A stretch of 64,000 bases of DNA from contig CBFFRP010000178.1 in NCBI GenBank assembly GCA_965644295.1, forward strand, positions 37,218-101,217. The letters run 5' to 3'. Shown one piece after another: positions 44,601 through 56,905 of this stretch. Every line of letters begins with the position of its first letter. Within the stretch, counting starts at the first letter, position 1. Both the position numbers and the translations under genes were made by a program. The notes under the pieces were generated by a model. The model did not search any database. It saw only the letters and a list, made by a program, of their open reading frames with translations, and had not been told where the DNA came from. The stretch is from Paraphysomonas bandaiensis. Lineage: Eukaryota > Chrysophyceae.

Positions 44601-47600
44601 CTTCCAAACCCAAAACCAGGCTTTGAATCACCAGAACCACCGGCTGCAGCCTTATTATCACCACCTATATGTAACAACAATCACATATACATTTTCACAC
44701 ACATCAACAACTCCCTAGTCACTGCATAGCTTAAGTGACAAATATAAACATAAACATGAGCTAGAAAACAAAATCGTGACATTCATTCCACACTATTGCA
44801 CCACAGTCAGATATCTGCATGCATATGTCAACTTACTTCCAAACCCAAAACTAGTCGGTGCAGTACCAGAACTAGCAGATGCAGCCTTACTATCACCACC
44901 TGGAGAAAATATAATCACGTATTGTAAATTACACGCGTATCAGCAACAACTTCATGTCATATAATAGTGCAATAATTAAATAACACACCATCAGTAGAAA
45001 ATAAATCGAATGGAGATTACAGAATCACATGCTCCAATGTAATACAAGTACAACCACAAATATCTACACACATATGCCAACTTACCCCCAAGCCCAAAAC
45101 TAGGCTTTGCATCACCAGAACCACCGGCTGCAGCCTTATTATCACCACCTGTGTGTAACAACAATCACATATACGTTTTCACACACATCAACAACTCCCT
45201 AGTCACTGCATAGCTTAAGTGACAAATATAAACATAAACATGAGCTAGAAAACAAAATCATGACATTCATTCCACGCTATTGCACCACAGTCAGATATCT
45301 GCATACATATGTCAACTTACTTCCAAACCCAAAACCAGGCTTTGCATCACCAGAACCACCGGCTGCAGCCTTATTATCACCACCTGTGTGTAACAACAAT
45401 CACATATACGTTTTCACACACATCAACACTCCCTAGTCACTGCATAGCTTAAGTGACAAATATAAACATAAACATGAGCTAGAAAACAAAATCATGACAT
45501 TCATTCCACGCTATTGCACCACAGTCAGATATCTGCATGCATATATCAACTTACTTCCAAACCCAAAACTAGTCGGTGCAGTACCAGAACCACCGGCTGC
45601 AGCCTTATTATCACCACCTGTGTGTAACAACAATCACATATACGTTTTCACACACATCAACAACTCCCTAGTCACTGCATAGCTTAAGTGACAAATATAA
45701 ACATAAACATGAGCTAGAAAACAAAATCATGACATTCATTCCACGCTATTGCACCACAGTCAGATATCTGCATACATATGTCAACTTACTTCCAAACCCA
45801 AAACCAGGCTTTGCATCACCAGAACCACCGGCTGCAGCCTTATTATCACCACCTGTGTGTAACAACAATCACATATACGTTTTCACACACATCAACAACT
45901 CCCTAGTCTCAGCATAGCTTAAGTGACAAATATAAACATAAACATGAGCTAGAAAACAAAATCATGACATTCATTCCACACTATTACACCACAGTCAGAT
46001 ATCTGCATGCATATATCAACTTACTTCCAAACCCAAAACCAGGCTTTGCATCACCAGAACTAGCAGATGCAGCCTTATTATCACCACCTGTGAGTAACAA
46101 CAATCATATATACGTTTTCACACACATCAACAACTCCCTAGTCACTGCATAGCTTAAGTGACAAATATAAACATAAACATGAGCTAGAAAACAAAATCGT
46201 GACATTCATTCCACACTATTACACCACAGTCAGGTATCTGCATGCATATGTCAACTTACTTCCAAACCCAAAACTGGTCGGTGCAGTACCAGAACTAGCA
46301 GATGCAGCCTTATTATCACCACCTGTGTGTAACAACAATCACATATACGTTGTCATACACATCAACAACTCCCTAGTCACAGCATAGCTTAAGTGACAAA
46401 TATAAACATAAACATGAGCTAGAAAACAAAATCGTGACATTCATTCCACACTATTGCACCACAGTCAGGTATCTGCATGCATATGTCAACTTACTTCCAA
46501 ACCCAAAACTAGTCGGTGCAGTACCAGAACTAGCAGATGCAGCCTTACTATCACCACCTGGAGAAAATATAATCACGTATTGTAAATTACACGCGTATCA
46601 GCAACAACTTCATGTCATATAATAGTGCAATAATTAAGTAACACACCATCAGTAGAAAATAAATCGAATGGAGATTACAGAATCACATGCTCCAATGTAA
46701 TACAAGTACAACCACAAATATCTACACACATATGCCAACTTACCCCCAAACCCAAAACTAGTCGGTGCAGTACCAGAACCACCGGCTGCAGCCTTATTAT
46801 CACCACCTGTGTGTAACAACAATCACATATACGTTTTTACACACATCAACAACTCCCTAGTCACTGCATAGCTTAAGTGACAAATATAAACATAAACATG
46901 AGCTAGAAAACAAAATCATGACATTCATTCCACACTATTACACCACAGTCACATATCTGCATGCATATGTCAACTTACTTCCAAACCCAAAACTAGTCGG
47001 TGCAGTACCAGAACTAGCAGATGCAGCCTTATTATCACCACCTGTGTGTAACAACAATCACATATACGTTTTCACACACATCAACAACTCCCTAGTCACT
47101 GCATAGCTTAAGTGACAAATATAAACATAAACATGAGCTAGAAAACAAAATCATGACATTCATTCCACACTATTACACCACAGTCACATATCTGCATGCA
47201 TATGTCAACTTACTTCCAAACCCAAAACTAGTCGGTGCAGTACCAGAACCACCGGCTGCAGCCTTATTATCACCACCTATGTGCAACAACAGTCAATCTC
47301 ACTATCACAATACGAGATTGAAGAAAAGTGTAGCATGACATTCTCATGAAACATACACCCTTTTCGTTCATAGTTATAAACTATGGACATATACTCAACC
47401 CACCTGCAAATCCAAAACTACCTGTCGATGTTGAAGTGGAGCCTATAAACAAATAACAGTTATGTACACTGAAGCAACCAACAATATATATATACATATA
47501 CGTCACACCATCTATGTATATATACACATATATACACTATCAGTTACAATGTTTTTCTACTTACCCCCTCCAAATGAAGGTGTTGATGCTCCTCCTGTCA

Positions 47601-47774
47601 TACATACATTAATATATACACACATACATATATATATACATACATACATACTACACACAGACATATACATACATACATCTCATTACCTCCAAATGAAAAC
47701 GATGAATTCGTCCCCGTCCCACCTGATGTACTGCTTTTAGCAGGTGTTCCACTACCTCCAAAATTAAAACTCAT
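41693..47774 (-). CDS. NUP62: Nucleoporin NUP62 with a greatly expanded FG-repeat exon array
   Basis: Start at 47774 (MSFNFGGSGTPAKSSTSGG). The N-terminal exons encode FG motifs (SFSFGG, GGASTPSFGG, STGSFGFAG). About 17 exons of 63 bases follow between 47290 and 43420, each adding one 21-residue repeat ending FGFG, of type GGDNKAAAGGSGDAKPGFGFG or GGDSKAASASSGTAPTSFGFG. A Ser/Thr/Gln-rich linker then leads to the conserved coiled-coil domain: LDGIINNWTDQLKADIDEYE, RVAAWDKQLRENQK, TYQRELDDELDVLSRDVDEH, DESAYAREEIYSVAADLDQY, ILEVLNTHHDSLAWIDSKSR and a last exon ending GTGGGMRR with stop 41693-41695. That domain and its 'IL..LN.H.DSL.WID' segment match NUP62, which joins NUP58 and NUP54 in the central channel of the pore. 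The FG part forms the permeability barrier and binds transport receptors. All array exons begin and end in phase 1, so exon number can change freely. Confidence 0.92.
43420..47290 (-). repeat. Tandem array of about 17 exon-plus-intron units (~235 bp) in NUP62
   Basis: Each unit has one 63-base exon and about 172 bases of intron that are also repeated. Exon copies lie near 43420, 43668, 43902, 44134, 44367, 44602, 44838, 45088, 45322, 45557, 45792, 46027, 46262, 46497, 46746, 46981 and 47216. Two exon types and several mosaics occur. A variant intron containing 'ggagaaaatataatcacg' recurs at units 1, 7 and 14, giving a higher-order period of about six to seven units. The 62-aa frames on the plus strand are antisense shadows of these units. 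Confidence 0.93.
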
Positions 47775-48405
47775 TTTATTAATAAGATAGTGTATAGTTA
47801 GTCTAGTGTGGTAATAGTGGTATGTGTTGAGTGGTATGTGTATATATATGTACCATACAGAGAGAGGCAGGTACATAGTGCTACATATACATACATGTAC
47901 CATACATACACATACTGCTGTACATATATACGTATAGATACATATACCATACCATACATACTGCTGTACATACGTATACATACATATACATACATGTACA
48001 TACATACTGCTGGACATCCACTGCTGTACCTACCATACAGCAGTGTGTATATATATATTACGATTGTACTACTTATGTATGTACTGCTGTACTGCATTAT
48101 ATGTACTGATGTACGACTATAGGTTCTAGAGTTAGACTCTGTGTACCCATACATATTTATATACACAGACTACATCACACAACCACCACATATCACTCTT
48201 CAAAATACTAGCCAATGAAAAGACTTTATACTTACAGGAAGGAAAATGATTTGTTTACATGTCTCTGAGGTGGTGTATATAACACTGCTGCTGTCTGTCT
48301 ATATGCACTTAACTATGCAAAGCAGGTAGGTATATATATGCATTCATATATAACAATAGAAGGTTAGATTGATACATATTCCACCTACTATCACTTATTT
48401 CAACA
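47775..48405. promoter_or_regulatory. Divergent promoter region of NUP62 and the RsmE-like gene, with repeated TACTGCTGTA words
   Basis: A 0.63-kb gap between divergent starts. The word catactgctgtacat or close forms occurs at 47911-47925, 47957-47971, 48003-48017, about 48018-48030, inverted near 48032-48045, and at about 48081-48092. The rest is tacata/tatata simple sequence. A regulatory role is inference only. Confidence 0.45.
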
Positions 48406-49721
48406 ATGTATCGACACATATCACATCACTATCAACCCATTAACACTATCACCTCATTTATCACTCAACATCACCACTATCATACCTCTATTGTCTTATC
48501 TATTAACAGGTAACGTACAATCCTATACATTACTAAGACATACTAACATATATATACAGAATCTTTCTAGAAAACGATGAAATTGTTTCTAAAAATGATA
48601 ACATCTTCAACTTCAAGCTGAATAAGAGTGATTATCGCTCACATCATTTGATTAATGTGTGTATATATATATATACAGCTCTGTATATAACACTTATTAA
48701 TAGGCTCTTAAGTTAACTAAAGGTGAATACTTTAAAGCTGCAATTGCTGATAAGGGGATATCGGACAGTGCTTTAATATCTCAATGCTCAACTACTGATA
48801 TCGATATATCCATTGCTGAGAATACGTTACGTCCAACAGCAAAGCCGAATATCGATTTGATTCTTGCTGTTCCACGCCCTAAGAAACTAGCCGCTATCTT
48901 GGCGACAGTAGCAAGTATAGGTGTGCGAAGAATATTTTTTATACGAGCCGATAAAGTCGAAGCAGAATATTTAGGTGATATCATGTTTCATGTGTGTTTC
49001 CGACTATACTATACGAGTTGCACTTTGCACATCAGCACACACAAATATCGTTGTTCTGTCGCTATCTTGTCTCATTTGTATCTTTGGCAGGATCACATAT
49101 TCTTGCACAGCCAACTCTTATTAGAAAACATCTGATAACCGGTCTATCACAGTCATCTGTGGACTGTCATGTACCCACAGTGCGTGTTTACAAGCATATG
49201 GACGCATTCTTCAGAGATATACCGCGACTTTTTCCACTTCCATACTACGTGAGATGTCTTGCACACCCTCTGAAGTTACAAATAGATGAAGAAACTCTGT
49301 CCAAATATGGAAATAGAATTCGGTATTGCGAGATGCAGCGTAGTAAAGTTGGATTCAGCAAGCGGGCTCTGTCAAACTCACCACCTCTTGACACTCCAAT
49401 TTCTGAACATATATCTACCTCTCCCACGTTTAGCCAGCTTGCGCCTCCATCAAATTGGGATGGAACGATTCAGACAGATCGATCACTTGTTCTGGCTATT
49501 GGACCAGACGGAGGTTGGACCGACACTGAACTATGCCAGTTCGTTCTACAAGAGTTTCAGTGCGTGAATATTGGAAGCAGAGTATTAAAGACGGATATTG
49601 CGGTGAGTGATTTAACGTTATAATAATTATGCATGCTGGTTTATTTCGATATTTTTTACAGATACCAGCTCTGATGTGCAGAGCAAGCGAGTGGCTGCAC
49701 TCTTGTCAATTCGAGCAATAG
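48406..49721 (+). CDS. RsmE-type rRNA (m3U) methyltransferase, probably organellar
   Basis: Exons begin at 48406-48509, 48560 and about 48702, then 49091 onward, and the final exon ends with the stop at 49719-49721. The N-terminus (MYRHISHHYQPINTITSF) lacks acidic residues and is followed by more His/Thr/Ser, so a mitochondrial or plastid targeting peptide is plausible. The core has a PUA-like start (IFLENDEIV, SHHLINALKLTKGEYF), then LILAVPRPKKLAAILATVAS and, near the end, LAIGPDGGWTDTEL and NIGSRVLKTDIAIPALM. The last two are the trefoil-knot SAM-binding motifs of RsmE ('GPEGG...E', 'LG.RILR.ETA'). RsmE methylates N3 of a uridine in small-subunit rRNA. About 60 residues between 49310 and 49450 are an insertion not expected in bacterial RsmE. 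Confidence 0.85.
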
Positions 49722-50604
49722 GATATCAAATAATCATGTGTGGATGCATAGATAGAAGACATTTCTAAATGGAATACAACGGGAAATGTATTGTAGTGTG
49801 AGAAATGTATGTGTTATAGATGACATAGATGTTACAACAAATAGGTTTAACTTTCTTAAAGTAGTCTATTGCCAGAGCTGTGTAACTGTACTCAGTTTAA
49901 CTCTTTCCACCTTTCAACTTTATCATGCATGCATGAGTGTAGAAAAAATAGACCATAAGCCTCTGATGTTACTTTTAATTAATATAATAGGTTGTAATAT
50001 TAACTATGATAATTGATTGTCGAAAATACTTTCTTGTGTAGTAGAATAAATTACTAGCTTTATTACTGAATATTATATAAAATATAAGTAATGAGTGATA
50101 TATATATGAGTTGAGATAGTTTTCATTTAGCATTGCTTGTTCCATTGCTGTAAGTATAACCGCTAATGGTAATGGCATTAATGATAATGCGGTAATGCCA
50201 TTATAATTGCCGGGAACTGGACTACCATTAATGGATAAGAGGTCCTGGATCATATCTTTCAATATACTACTCCTATAAGAACTGCAAATATGTAAAAACA
50301 ATTTCCCATGTATCTTTATTACATGTGCCACCTCGAATCATATATTGCGAATATCAGGCAAACATAACTTATATAACAGACACGTATAATACGAGTCACC
50401 GAAATTTACTTCTTAGCAACGGATTACCACTCCACTGCATCATCTTGTCAACAACCAACAGTGTGTACTATCTTTTAAAATACACCACTATCACTACATT
50501 ATCATGCCAAACTGTAGCATTATTCCATTTCAATTGACTAAACGCGTGCAACGAACGGCGTGTCATATATTCTTTATGGCTGTACTAGATTAGAAAATCA
50601 ACCC
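49722..50604. other. Intergenic region between convergent genes
   Basis: AT-rich. It holds the inverted copy of the 38-bp dispersed repeat at 50193-50230, flanked by repeated 'aatggcatta'/'taatgccatt' words over 50152-50235. No gene is supported. Confidence 0.5.
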
Positions 50605-52102
50605 TTAGTAGGGCCTCCTTTCCCCTCTACCTGGAGACCTCGAGCGACGTCTTCTACTGCTGCTGCGGTCCCCATCCCGATCCCTGCTGCGAGCTCTCTT
50701 CCGATCTGGAGGCCCGTAGTGGGACTCCCCTCCTCGTGCTCGAGAGTCATCCCGGGGTCGGTCTCGCCCACCTCTTTCCCGGCTGCGACCACTGCCACGA
50801 GACCTATCCTCACGTGATCTGTCTTCTCGCCTATCACGACTCCGACTCCTTCGTGCACCCCCAGAATCCCTTCCTCTATCCCTTGCACCTCTATCAGGAG
50901 GAGGGGCATATGCAGAGCGGGTAGCATTCTCTTGTAGTGCTTTTAGCTGCTCTTCAGCAATTTCTTTCTTGCTTTTCTGAGGTCGACGTCCACCTAGACC
51001 ACCACCAAACCGACGAGGACGCCATTTCTGAACAGTTCTAAAAATAATATTAGGAAGTCAGTAGGATAACTTGCAGTCATTACTTCATACAGCGTTCTAT
51101 CATACACACATATATATATATAACACTAGTTTATTCCCGGTATACCTTCCTCTCTCTACATCAACAAGTATACGTCTTCCATCAATCTTTTTACCATCCG
51201 CACGTTTATATGCCATTGTCATATCTTCTTCTCTTTCAAACTCAATAAATGCATATCCTCTTGGTTTCCCATTATTATCTAGTACTAATTTAACTGTACG
51301 TATTGGACCATATTGTTCAAATTCACGTCGTAATTTTTTTTCAGATGTATCATATGATAATCTTGCAATAAATAATGTACTATATGCATTCCTGTATATA
51401 TAAAAATATTAATATATACATATATACATATATATACATATACATACTCTGTAGCTTTAAAGTTACGTTTTGGATCCCAATCAATAATTAAAAGTTCATT
51501 TTTTTCTTGATTTGATTTCATTAATTGTTCACTTAAACGTTTTTTACGTTCTTTAGGATTTTCTACAATTGGTTTTTCTGGAGTTTCTTTTTCAAATAAT
51601 GGAATATATTGACTGATTCCTGTATATGGGGGCATTTTACGTTTTGTCATAGGAGGTTTATGAGGTAATGGAGGACGTGGTTCGAACATCATCTTCATAT
51701 CTATGAAAAAATGAAGTGAATAATTCAAATACGTATATATGAATATGTTAATAGTAAGAATTATTGCATGTTAATATACGTATATCTAGCAGTGTCATCT
51801 CTATAGGTACATATACGCATATATACGTGCATATAGATACATATATAGAGAGACATACATATCAACATATACATACATGCATATACGTCAATATACATAT
51901 ATAAGCATATCAATTTAACATACTTGGAGGAAGATCACTCAATGGTGGACGTTGATTGGCTCCTGCAGACATCTGACCTCTTGGCTGTATTCACTTACTC
52001 ATAAGCTCATATATATATACATGCATAAGAACTAACCGTCATCTTCCTATCTCCACCTCCTCGGCCACCTGCGGGAGGGTCTCGAGAGCCAGGGCCGTAC
52101 AT
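50605..52102 (-). CDS. SNRNP70: U1 snRNP 70-kDa protein
   Basis: Five or so exons. Start at 52102 with [20 protein letters not shown]. The next exon gives [16 protein letters not shown], and the third (51700 to about 51454) gives [21 protein letters not shown] and [11 protein letters not shown], the U1-70K N-terminal region. Then comes the RRM with [20 protein letters not shown] and [12 protein letters not shown] (RNP1), followed by [17 protein letters not shown] and [17 protein letters not shown], a highly characteristic U1-70K stretch. The last exon is an Arg-Ser/Arg-Asp/Arg-Glu-rich tail ending [11 protein letters not shown] with the stop at 50605-50607. The protein binds stem-loop I of U1 snRNA and helps to define 5' splice sites. 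The N-terminal Gly/Arg extension ahead of the usual start is unusual. Confidence 0.93.
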
Positions 52103-52187
52103 GATTGAGGTTTATTGCAATATGGTTGACTGTAATGTGTGCTGTGGTTGCATATACATAATCTAACATCAATAGACAGCTTCATAT

Positions 52188-52188
52188 G

Positions 52189-52222
<34 letters not shown>

Positions 52223-52402
52223 TGTATGTATGTATGTATGTATGTATGTATGTATGTATGTATGTATGTATGTATGTATGTATGTATGTATGTATGTATG
52301 TATGTATGTATGTATGTATGTATGTATGTATGTATGTATGTATGTATGTATGTATGTATGTATGTATGTATGTATGTATGTATGTATGTATGTATGTATG
52401 TG
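52188..52402. repeat. (GTAT)n microsatellite, about 0.21 kb, in a divergent promoter
   Basis: About 53 uninterrupted GTAT units. It occupies most of the 376-base gap between the divergent starts of SNRNP70 (52102) and the LRR membrane protein (52479). This is the same motif as the 0.92-kb array at 34767-35688. Confidence 0.95.
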
Positions 52403-52478
52403 TGTGGATGGTTGGGTTTTATGGTTATTCTTCTATTAGATTCATTTGTATCTCCATAGAATCAGTCTACCCTACTAT

Positions 52479-55400
52479 ATGGCACATATCCTCACCCTCC
52501 TCACCCTTCTCACCCTCCTCTCTTTCCTCCTTTCCTCCACCATCCCTGACACCGAATACACCGCTCTATTAGCTCTCTATGACTCTACTAACGGCTATTC
52601 CTGGTCATGGTCAGATCCCTCTATATATGGCCCTATATGGACCTTCACAACCCCTCCTACTAATCCATGCTTTGTCAACAACACATCCTGGCAGGGAATC
52701 ACATGTTCCCACCCCCCATCTATATGTCAACTACAGTTATGTCATATAACATCAATAGAATTACAGTCGTATAACTTAACCGGATATATAACACCATCAT
52801 TAAATCAATTAACACATATAACATCTTTAGTACTTTCACATAATTATATTAATGGGACCATTCCTTCAAGTTTAGGGACTTTAAATACAGTCCAGACATT
52901 GAAACTGAGTCATAACCTGATAACAGGAACGATTCCTACTGAATTATGTGGACTTATAAATATGGAATCTTTGAAGCTAGATGACAACTCTCTAACTGGT
53001 TATCTTCCCTCCGCTATGTCTAACCTGACCTCTTTGAGGTACCTCTTTCTTTCTCGCAACAGGTTGTCTGGTACTTTGCCGCTTGACTGGTGGATGCTTC
53101 CTCAATTAATGTACCTTCAGTTGGCTGATAACCTTTTCACTGGCTCTATACCACATGAGTACGGTCGATTACAAACATTAGTTGAAATATCATTTAGTTC
53201 GAATTACTTAACGGGATCTATTCCTTCGTCCATTGGAAATCTCACTGAGTTAGCTGGGTTGTACTTATATGTAAATCAACTTACAGGGTCAATTCCATCT
53301 GAAATTGCGCACTTGACAAAGCTGCAGCTTCTCTGGATAAATGGGAATCATATTTCTGGTACGATCCCACCGGAGCTAGGCCGTTTGAGTCGACTGAGTG
53401 AATTGTTTCCTTTCAGTAATTCTTTAACGGGGCCGATTCCATCGGAATTGTCACAATTGAGTCGCCTTCTGGAGATGCATTTGTATTCAAACGAATTAAC
53501 GGGTACTATTCCACCACAATTGTCGTCTTTAAGTAAACTCGTTTTCATGTATTTACACAACAATATGTTGACCGGGCCATTGCCTTCTGAATTTGGCACA
53601 TTTGATAAATTGAAGTTTCTACTGCTACATTCCAACAGTCTCTCTCAAACTATCCCACCATCAGTTGCGAATATCAGTAAGCTTGAGTTTTTGTATCTAC
53701 ATGAGAATTATTTTAGTGGGACTTTGCCTTCCGAACTTGGAGAAATGTCGAGACTAGTGGATTTGTACCTCAATGATAACTTGCTGAGTGGACCTATTCC
53801 TACACCACTCTGTCGACTGACTCAAATGGCAGAGCTTTATCTTGATTCTAATGCACTCACTGGTTCACTTCCAGAAAATATGACCGACATGCGAATTTTG
53901 GAGTTTTTATATTTAAATAATAACATGTTAAGTGGGTGGTTACCGGAAAAACTAGGAAATTTGCGACGGTTAAAATATTTATTTCTCCAGAATAACCGAT
54001 TTTCAGGTCGATTACCCAGCGATATTGGCCGCCTGGGTGCATTGGAGGGGCTAAAGCTATCTTATAATCAATTCACAGGAAAATTGGGTTCATATATTGG
54101 ATCTATGTCGTCCATGAGGCAGCTGTATATTCAGCACAATATGTTTACTGGTTCTCTCGACACGGTGTTCATTTATCCACTAAATATGAGTCTCGTTAAT
54201 TTGGATTTCAGTGACAATAGATTTAGTGGGGCACTTCCACCTGCAATATTTCGCTTTCCATTTCTACGCACTGTAGCCCTGACACGAAATTGTTTTTCTG
54301 GTACTTTGCCTAAAGAAATGTGTTCCGCACAAGGAGTTATAATATTTGCCATGGATGGGCTAAGTTCGGCAAAGTTTTGCTCAGTAAAGAACTTGGCCTC
54401 TTCGTTGCCTGTTGCAGGAAGTGTGTTACACGATTCCATGAGTGGAAGCATTCCGAAGTGTGTGTGGACGCTACCAAATATGAGTGTATTGCATCTCGCC
54501 GGTAATGGATTGGAGGGTACAATTGGTAGTATTCCTTCTTATTCTGCATTGATTAATCTCAGCCTCTCTCACAATCATATTAGTGGTACTGTTCCCGCTT
54601 CAGTACAAAAGAGAATATTTGTTGACATTGATCTTTCACATAACAAAATCACAGGAGAGTATAAGGATGGTGTAATTGGTTCTGATACTTCTCGAATTAC
54701 TCTTGAGGTACTGTTTATTTGTGTTATTATGAATTATATTTATATTATGTGCATGTCTATGTTGCCGAACTTAGAAATTAAGTAAGACAGAGTATTTGAC
54801 ATTTTCACAGGTCAATCGTTTATCAGGACAGCTACCACGTCGAATGTTATCTGGGAATAATCTGCATATACTTAAAGGAAACATATTCGGTTGCCAAAAT
54901 ATTCCCGAAGGAGATCGAAGCAGTGACACATATAGTTGTAGCTCTAGTGAGCTGGATAGGTTGGTTTCGTTGACAAAATAAGCACTATATGTTTTGACGC
55001 ATTATGCTACCGCCCAGAGCATTGGCTGTTGCGGCGTGTTCTGCAGGTGTTGTACTAGTACTGATCGGATTGATGTTGCTGAGTTGGTCACTTGTGAAGT
55101 ACGACTGTCGCTGGAAGACATGGTGCGGTGCGATTTACAGCACACTCCAGAGATTCAACACAAGGGTGTATGATATGTATTCCGACATGAAGTACTTTAA
55201 CTCTATGGATACCAGTAGTGTAGATATGGAAACTTATCCGCTGGTTAATGTGATGCTTTTCTGCCAACGACTACGGGCTTCTGCATTGGACTTTCTTTTT
55301 TATGGGATTCTAGGGATGCTATTGTTCACGCCCATATACGTCATGAAGATCCTTGATAACGGGTCGGCAGATGGGATGATAACGACACATTCCCATACTT

Positions 55401-56905
55401 ATAGATGGTTGATATCGGTTGCATATATCACTGGTCAATTACCAGCCGGCTTAATATTGGTCTCCTGGGTATGCTTTATTGTTGTGTATGTATATCGTGT
55501 GAAACTCCGCACATGTGACTCCAGAGCCGACTCGTTGCGCCTCAATGGTTCGACTGAAACCGGAAGTATATCTTATCGAGAGTACTTGACCATTGTCAGT
55601 ATGATGTGTGTTAACGTTGTTGTAGTGGTTCTGGTAAATGGGTTATACATATATCTAACTCTGCGCGATTTGTCTCCGAATGTCCACTTAGCTGTTCAGA
55701 TAGCATTAGCACTCTTCAAACTTGGGTACAACTTTATCTTTTTGCCGAATGTCGTCCTTTTTCCATTCAAAAAAGTGACCCATGCTGCATGGGTCAAACT
55801 TGTGGTGCTTCTTGTCAATAGCCTACTTATTCCAGGGGTGGTAACTGCTATCACAAGTCCTACATGTTACCAGGGGATATTCGTAGAATCGGATGAAATA
55901 TCGTCGATGTACTCGTACACAGAGTGCTCCCAGGTGGTTTTGGACCCGCCATATGGCTCCAAATGCATTTCGTACAGTCTTGTGTCGGAAGAAGTGTCTC
56001 TAATTCCGCCTTTTTCTTACAACTACTCTTGCACTTCCACTGTGCTAACTGCATACATCCCAGTCTATCTTATTTTGTATGCCGGACAAACCATACTACC
56101 CCTATTTATTATAATGGTGCTGAATTCTTGTAGCTTAACTCACATACCAGGCACTGTGCGACGTCATCTGCCTAGTGTCATGTTTCCGGAATTGCGACCG
56201 GTTCACTTGGATAAGTGCTCGGCTGGAGATTGGGATAAAAGCGATGTTGTTGGGAAGCACTGCGTGAAAGCACAAAACATAATTACTTCTCAAGCACATC
56301 ATACTGCTATACTGTTTTCATTTGGTTTATGTTCTCCGTTTCTAGCTCTATCTATTCTAATTGCTGTTTGTATGAACACCAGTCAATGGCGCATTTTGAT
56401 TGGTCGCTACATTTCTCGTCGTATAAAACACACGGGTTCCCATGGAAATCGTCTTCCTGAAAGTGGTGGTAGTGTACTCATTGATCCACTTGCTGTCACT
56501 CAAGACCTGTGTTTAAGTCAATTGAATTCCGAATGTATAATCAATACCACCGTTGAGGTGTTTATGTGGCCGACAGTATGGAGCTCTTGCATTTTTTTCA
56601 CTCTTCTGTGCTGGGAAGTTGCTGGGGATGCTGTTGGATGGAAGAAGTCTGTGTGGGTTCCGTGTGTCTTTCTTTCTATTCCTGTGTTTTTGTGGGTAGG
56701 AACTAAGCTCCACACTCTAAGTTTGTCAGACATTTCATCCTACAATATTCACGTGATTGGCCACCATATTGCTAATCCGTTGAATAGTGATTCAAGACTT
56801 TCTGATAGAATGTCAAGAAAAGATATGCAACTACCTGATCAAAGTGATATTGAGATATCTACCAGGCGGTCACCTATAGATAAATATAATTGTGAAACTG
56901 GCTAG
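52479..56905 (+). CDS. Leucine-rich-repeat ectodomain fused to a polytopic membrane domain
   Basis: I choose the Met at 52479 because MAHILTLLTLLTLLSFLLSS is a clean signal peptide; the frame is also open from 52446. Exons read 52479-54708, about 54811-54959 and 55018-56905. The second intron is 58 bases and joins ...SELDR to ALAVAACSAG in frame. The ectodomain (about 800 residues) has an N-terminal cap (DTEYTALLALYDSTNGYSW, WQGITC) and some 22 plant-type LRRs with the signature N.L.G.IP..L..L..L. After a Cys-containing cap come roughly ten hydrophobic spans, for example GVVLVLIGLMLLSWSLV, FYGILGMLLFTPIYVM, VVVVVLVNGLYIYLTL and YIPVYLILYAGQTILPLFII. A short charged tail follows. No kinase domain is present. 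It is probably a cell-surface receptor or sensor of unknown signalling mode. Confidence 0.82.

Noticed and set aside
43358-47338. A family of 62-aa plus-strand frames starting MTFIP
   Set aside because: They are antisense to the repeated NUP62 exon-intron units. The minus strand has proper splice sites, phase and FG motifs.
43358-47338. CRISPR-like array
   Set aside because: Regular 235-bp spacing is due to gene-internal tandem duplication. The repeats are long and the intervening sequence is also repeated, in a eukaryotic genome.
50560-50927. Plus-strand and alternative minus-strand frames over the GC-richer end of SNRNP70
   Set aside because: They are shadows of the Arg-Ser-rich tail, which is open in several frames because of its composition.
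55004-56905. Separate gene starting MLPPRALAV for the membrane domain
   Set aside because: A 58-base intron (54960-55017) joins the LRR frame to it with exact phase, and the first 'Met' lies within that intron. Not fully excluded, see finding.
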